Below are positions 61,194 to 64,000 of a DNA stretch of 64,000 nt, piece after piece. The position numbers were made by a program, and so were the translations under genes. Origin of the DNA: Maribacter sp. PR1 (lineage in GTDB: Bacteria > Bacteroidota > Bacteroidia > Flavobacteriales > Flavobacteriaceae). Position 1 is the stretch's first letter, and every line of letters begins with the position of its first letter. Location: NCBI RefSeq assembly GCF_028464145.1, contig NZ_JAQPCG010000008.1:62001-126000 (forward strand). Direction: 5' to 3'. Under the pieces are notes generated by a model, which had not been told where the DNA came from, ran no database searches, and saw only the letters and a program-made list of their open reading frames with translations.

Positions 61194-62066
61194 TTAAATT
61201 CCTATTCTGAAACCAGTTCTAAAATATAATCCAGCTTCATCGTTCAACGTAAAAATATCCTGTCGTTCATTATCTCTTAAGGCCCCATTTTGAAAAAGTG
61301 AATGACCACCTACGAGATATATGGACATATCCTTTGTTATCTTATACTGATATCCCAGCGTCAATAATAATGCCGTGTACGATACATCCGTAGAAAGCGT
61401 ATTCCCCGAAAGCAAAATATTATTCTGAATATTAACATAATACCCGTCTAAAAACAACTCAGTTTGTAGAAAATGTCCTTTTGGGGTAAAATATTTCATT
61501 CCTGATTTTGGCACTCCTAAAACATAGGACCAATTAGGACGAAAACGTTTTTCATAATATAGTACGGGTAACGGAACTTGCACGGGTGAGGTAGAATTAT
61601 AAGATAGCCCTAAAACCAGCCTAAAGGGTTTTTCTACATTTTTTTTATCCTGATACGCGCCAACGGTGTAATTTATATTAAAATCATCTTCTTGCAATTC
61701 CTCAACAAAATTTGAGGACCACCTTGGTGTTACAACCCCGACCAACCGCCATTCCTCCGTAAGTTTGTATACATAAGCAAGGTTTACATCTATGATATGT
61801 AGTTTCTTTAAATCCCCGGAGTCTGTAAACAGAGTATCAGGTACTTCAAAATTGTATCGATTATATTCACTACCAACGACCACATAGTCCTTTTTTCCAC
61901 GAACAGGAATAGGGATATTTGCAAGTAACTTTATCCTAGAAGTTTCTACACCAGCCCTATTTTCAGGCATTAACATATATTCCGCCCTAAAAACATCCGG
62001 TGTTTGACCCCAACCGGTATAGTATGCAATTATTACTATAAACAGGAACCATTTAAACCTGCTCAT
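61194..62066 (-). CDS. DUF6268 family outer-membrane protein
   Basis: 290 residues. The signal peptide ends YYTGWGQ. The mature part has alternating amphipathic strands (RIKLLANIPIPV, WRLVGVVTPRWSSNF, SIYLVGGHSLF) and ends with FRTGFRIGI, as an outer-membrane beta-barrel would. This matches DUF6268, of unknown function. It overlaps the MscS gene start-stop as TAATG and precedes the response-regulator gene by 9 nt. Confidence 0.8.
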   Translation of the reverse strand: MSRFKWFLFIVIIAYYTGWGQTPDVFRAEYMLMPENRAGVETSRIKLLANIPIPVRGKKDYVVVGSEYNRYNFEVPDTLFTDSGDLKKLHIIDVNLAYVYKLTEEWRLVGVVTPRWSSNFVEELQEDDFNINYTVGAYQDKKNVEKPFRLVLGLSYNSTSPVQVPLPVLYYEKRFRPNWSYVLGVPKSGMKYFTPKGHFLQTELFLDGYYVNIQNNILLSGNTLSTDVSYTALLLTLGYQYKITKDMSIYLVGGHSLFQNGALRDNERQDIFTLNDEAGLYFRTGFRIGI

Positions 62067-62992
62067 TACTTATTGATATCTTTTTGGACATTACTATGCT
62101 GAAATGGAGCCTGTTGGAAAATATGCACATCTCTTTGAGGAAATGGTATGGTAACTTTATTTTCCCTGAAAGCTGCATCGATTTTATATCGCAAATCACT
62201 TTTTATTCTTGGGTCAGAGAAGCTATCACCTATATAAAAGCTTAAAGAAAATAATAGAGCAGAATCACCGAAATCTTCGAAAAGCACGAATGGTTTGGGG
62301 CTTTTTAATACACCCCTTTGCCCCTTTACAATAGATTCCAAAATATTGGTTACAAGTTGAACATCACTTCCGTAGGCGACCCCTACTTTTACGCTCTCCC
62401 TTGTAGTTTTATGATTTTGGGTGTAGTTATATACAATATCACTGATGAAGTGGTGATTGGGTATGATAATAATTTTATCATCTCTTGTTATTGCACGTGT
62501 TGTTCTAAGCTTTATTTCAAATACCTTACCTACCTTTTGGTCCACCTCAATAATGTCACCCACCCTGAGTGATTTATCTACTATGATGAAAATACCTCCT
62601 ATAATATCTTGAAATAGTTCCTGTAAAGCCAGTCCAAGTCCTACAAAAAGTGCTGCTGATGCGGTGATTAGTATGGTAATATCAATTCCCGCAGCGCTCA
62701 TCGTAAAAAGTATCACCAGAATATAGACTACGTACTTAATAAATTTGAAGATGCTTACAAACTTCAGTTTATCCTCGGATTCCATCCTTCTTGTGAACAG
62801 CTTACGAATCCACTGCAGAAAAAAACTGGTTACTACGAAGGCCAGTGTTAGTACTAACAATAACCCTATAGTGATATGAATAGACTTGTCACCTGTGGTG
62901 TAGTGAAATCCAAGGTCTAGAAATTCTTTGATAGATCCCCAGATATCCTCTTCAATAATTTCCTTTAGTTTTTCCTTTTCCTCCTGAGCCAT
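62066..62992 (-). CDS. MscS-family mechanosensitive channel
   Basis: 308 residues. Three to four N-terminal spans (about 40-150) include the pore helix SAAGIDITILITASAALFVGLGLALQ (Gly/Ala-packed, split here as SAALFVGLGLALQ). The beta domain follows with IIGGIFIIVDKSLRVGDIIEV and TRAITRDDKIIIIPNH. The C-terminal vestibule contains VGVAYGSDVQLV. The channel opens on membrane tension to release solutes on osmotic downshock. It is 2 nt after the ABC permease gene and overlaps DUF6268, in a tight operon. Confidence 0.95.
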   Translation of the reverse strand: MAQEEKEKLKEIIEEDIWGSIKEFLDLGFHYTTGDKSIHITIGLLLVLTLAFVVTSFFLQWIRKLFTRRMESEDKLKFVSIFKFIKYVVYILVILFTMSAAGIDITILITASAALFVGLGLALQELFQDIIGGIFIIVDKSLRVGDIIEVDQKVGKVFEIKLRTTRAITRDDKIIIIPNHHFISDIVYNYTQNHKTTRESVKVGVAYGSDVQLVTNILESIVKGQRGVLKSPKPFVLFEDFGDSALLFSLSFYIGDSFSDPRIKSDLRYKIDAAFRENKVTIPFPQRDVHIFQQAPFQHSNVQKDINK

Positions 62993-62994
62993 GA

Positions 62995-64000
62995 TTAATA
63001 TTTAAGCCATTTAATCAACTCCTTGTAGCTCGGCTTTTTACCGTACATCAGTATCCCAACCCTATATATTTTTGCCGCCAGCCAAACGATACCAATAAAG
63101 GTAGCTATTAAAATCAAAATAGATGATATCAGCTGCCATATTGGAACGCCTCCCTCCCCTATACCACCGGGAAGACGCATAAGCATAACAATTGGAGAGG
63201 TAAGCGGAAATAAAGAAAACCCGACCGCTATAGGACCATGTGGATTGCTGAACACGGAAAAGAAGCCAACATAAATAGCCAACATGAGGGGCAAAATTAT
63301 TGGAAATATAAATTGCTGTGTATCCGTTTCATTGTCTACCGCAGCACCTATGGCAGCATAAATAGAACTATATATTAAATAACCCAAAATGAAATATATG
63401 ATAAAGAAGAAAATTAAAAGTACCCACGGAATATCCAAAATCTCCTGCGCATAAAGGAGCATCGTTGTATCTGCGGAGGAAGTTATAGGATTAGGTGTAT
63501 TTCCAATTCCAGGACTCATACCTCCTTCGGAAATACTTGTGGGATCAATATCGAATAGGGCCATGGCTACGAATAGTAATACCCCTCCAGATATTATCCA
63601 TATACCGAATTGAGTAATACCAGCCAATGAAGTACCAATTATTTTACCAAGCATTAGTTGAAACGGCTTAACGGAAGATATAATTACCTCAATAATTCTA
63701 CTGGTTTTTTCCTCGATAACACTCCGCATTACAAAGCCTCCATAAATAATAATGAACATCATAATCAAATAACCAAAGCCTCCTCCAATGATGGCCTTTA
63801 TTTCATTAATACCCTTTAAATTATGTTCCCCATCATAGGTGGAAATATTCAATTCGTACTCATTATCCATTTCGGCATACTCACTGGCAGAAATTCCAAA
63901 CTCGCGAAGTCGCTCCTGCTTTAATCGCTCCTTAAAAATACGTTCCAGGCGTTCAAGGGCATTTGTACTAGGAGCCTCCTTACTATAGAAAAAAGACCTC
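62995..64000 (-). CDS. ABC-2 type transporter permease, NatB-like (5' end outside window)
   Basis: At least 335 residues in the window; the frame runs open to the right edge, and the internal Met at 63870 is not the start. The visible part begins with a soluble region (LERLERIFKERLKQERL) and then shows six spans. The pattern GGGFGYLIMMFIIIYGGFVMRSVIEEKT and SVKPFQLMLGKIIGT fits the ABC2_membrane_3/NatB family, with a large extracytoplasmic part upstream. It should pair with an ATPase encoded just outside the window. It leads the four-gene operon with MscS, DUF6268 and the response regulator. Confidence 0.9.
   Translation of the reverse strand, partial: RSFFYSKEAPSTNALERLERIFKERLKQERLREFGISASEYAEMDNEYELNISTYDGEHNLKGINEIKAIIGGGFGYLIMMFIIIYGGFVMRSVIEEKTSRIIEVIISSVKPFQLMLGKIIGTSLAGITQFGIWIISGGVLLFVAMALFDIDPTSISEGGMSPGIGNTPNPITSSADTTMLLYAQEILDIPWVLLIFFFIIYFILGYLIYSSIYAAIGAAVDNETDTQQFIFPIILPLMLAIYVGFFSVFSNPHGPIAVGFSLFPLTSPIVMLMRLPGGIGEGGVPIWQLISSILILIATFIGIVWLAAKIYRVGILMYGKKPSYKELIKWLKY

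Noticed and set aside
1-64000. rRNA, tRNA, CRISPR, insertion sequences, prophage or attachment sites
   Set aside because: I looked for cloverleaf-like stems, regularly spaced repeats, transposase or integrase motifs and found none. A covariance-model search for tRNAs would be decisive.

Overview
The window is a gene-dense, AT-rich chromosomal segment of a bacterium in the phylum Bacteroidota, almost certainly a marine member of the Flavobacteriaceae. The evidence is the set of secreted proteins ending in type IX secretion system (T9SS) type B sorting domains with SprB-like repeats, a DUF3276/PUR-alpha nucleic-acid-binding protein, a TonB receptor with an N-terminal carboxypeptidase-regulatory-like domain, an extended NusB, and promoter elements of the Bacteroidota form TAnnTTTG. 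The genus cannot be fixed from the sequence alone. I see no rRNA, tRNA, insertion sequence, prophage or CRISPR array.

Layout. 1-11 kb (+ strand): a surface-protein island. It holds the end of a large SprB-like adhesin, a 1074-residue IgGFc-binding/thrombospondin-3 protein, an ABC-2 exporter pair, and two tandem paralogous T9SS cargo proteins. 11-27 kb: mostly housekeeping genes: uvrB, an M20-like peptidase, a small heat-shock protein, a DUF2254 membrane protein, a TerB-like protein, a DUF1456 protein, sucC, a LON-domain protein, lysA, a thioredoxin, a DUF819 membrane protein, an M1 aminopeptidase and guaB.

28-34.4 kb (- strand): a compact operon of DUF4856 lipoprotein, imelysin-like lipoprotein, HTTM (vitamin-K-carboxylase-like) membrane protein and TonB-dependent receptor. 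It starts from a good promoter and probably serves metal or metallophore uptake. It is the most interesting system here. 34.5-39.3 kb (- strand): a second operon of DUF1080 lipoprotein, a cupredoxin fused to a PVC-type dehydrogenase propeller, and an FG-GAP protein. A secreted Gfo/Idh/MocA oxidoreductase and a Dabb-domain protein lie nearby. Together they suggest periplasmic sugar oxidation or 3-keto-sugar chemistry.

39-60 kb: an HMG-CoA-lyase-like enzyme, pyrD, pepT, a YdeI-like protein, the nusB-DUF1573-yajC operon, an ABC exporter half with a degenerate Walker B, a PUR protein, a symporter-acyltransferase pair, several thiol and stress proteins (redoxin, YfiT-like, 1-Cys peroxiredoxin, cold-shock protein), two tandem 27-28 residue membrane microproteins, a cyclophilin-FKBP fusion, an M28 peptidase and a PPK2-type polyphosphate kinase. 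60-64 kb (- strand): an envelope operon cut by the window edge. It encodes an ABC-2 permease, an MscS channel, a DUF6268 outer-membrane protein, and a sigma-54-type response regulator that lacks a DNA-binding domain.
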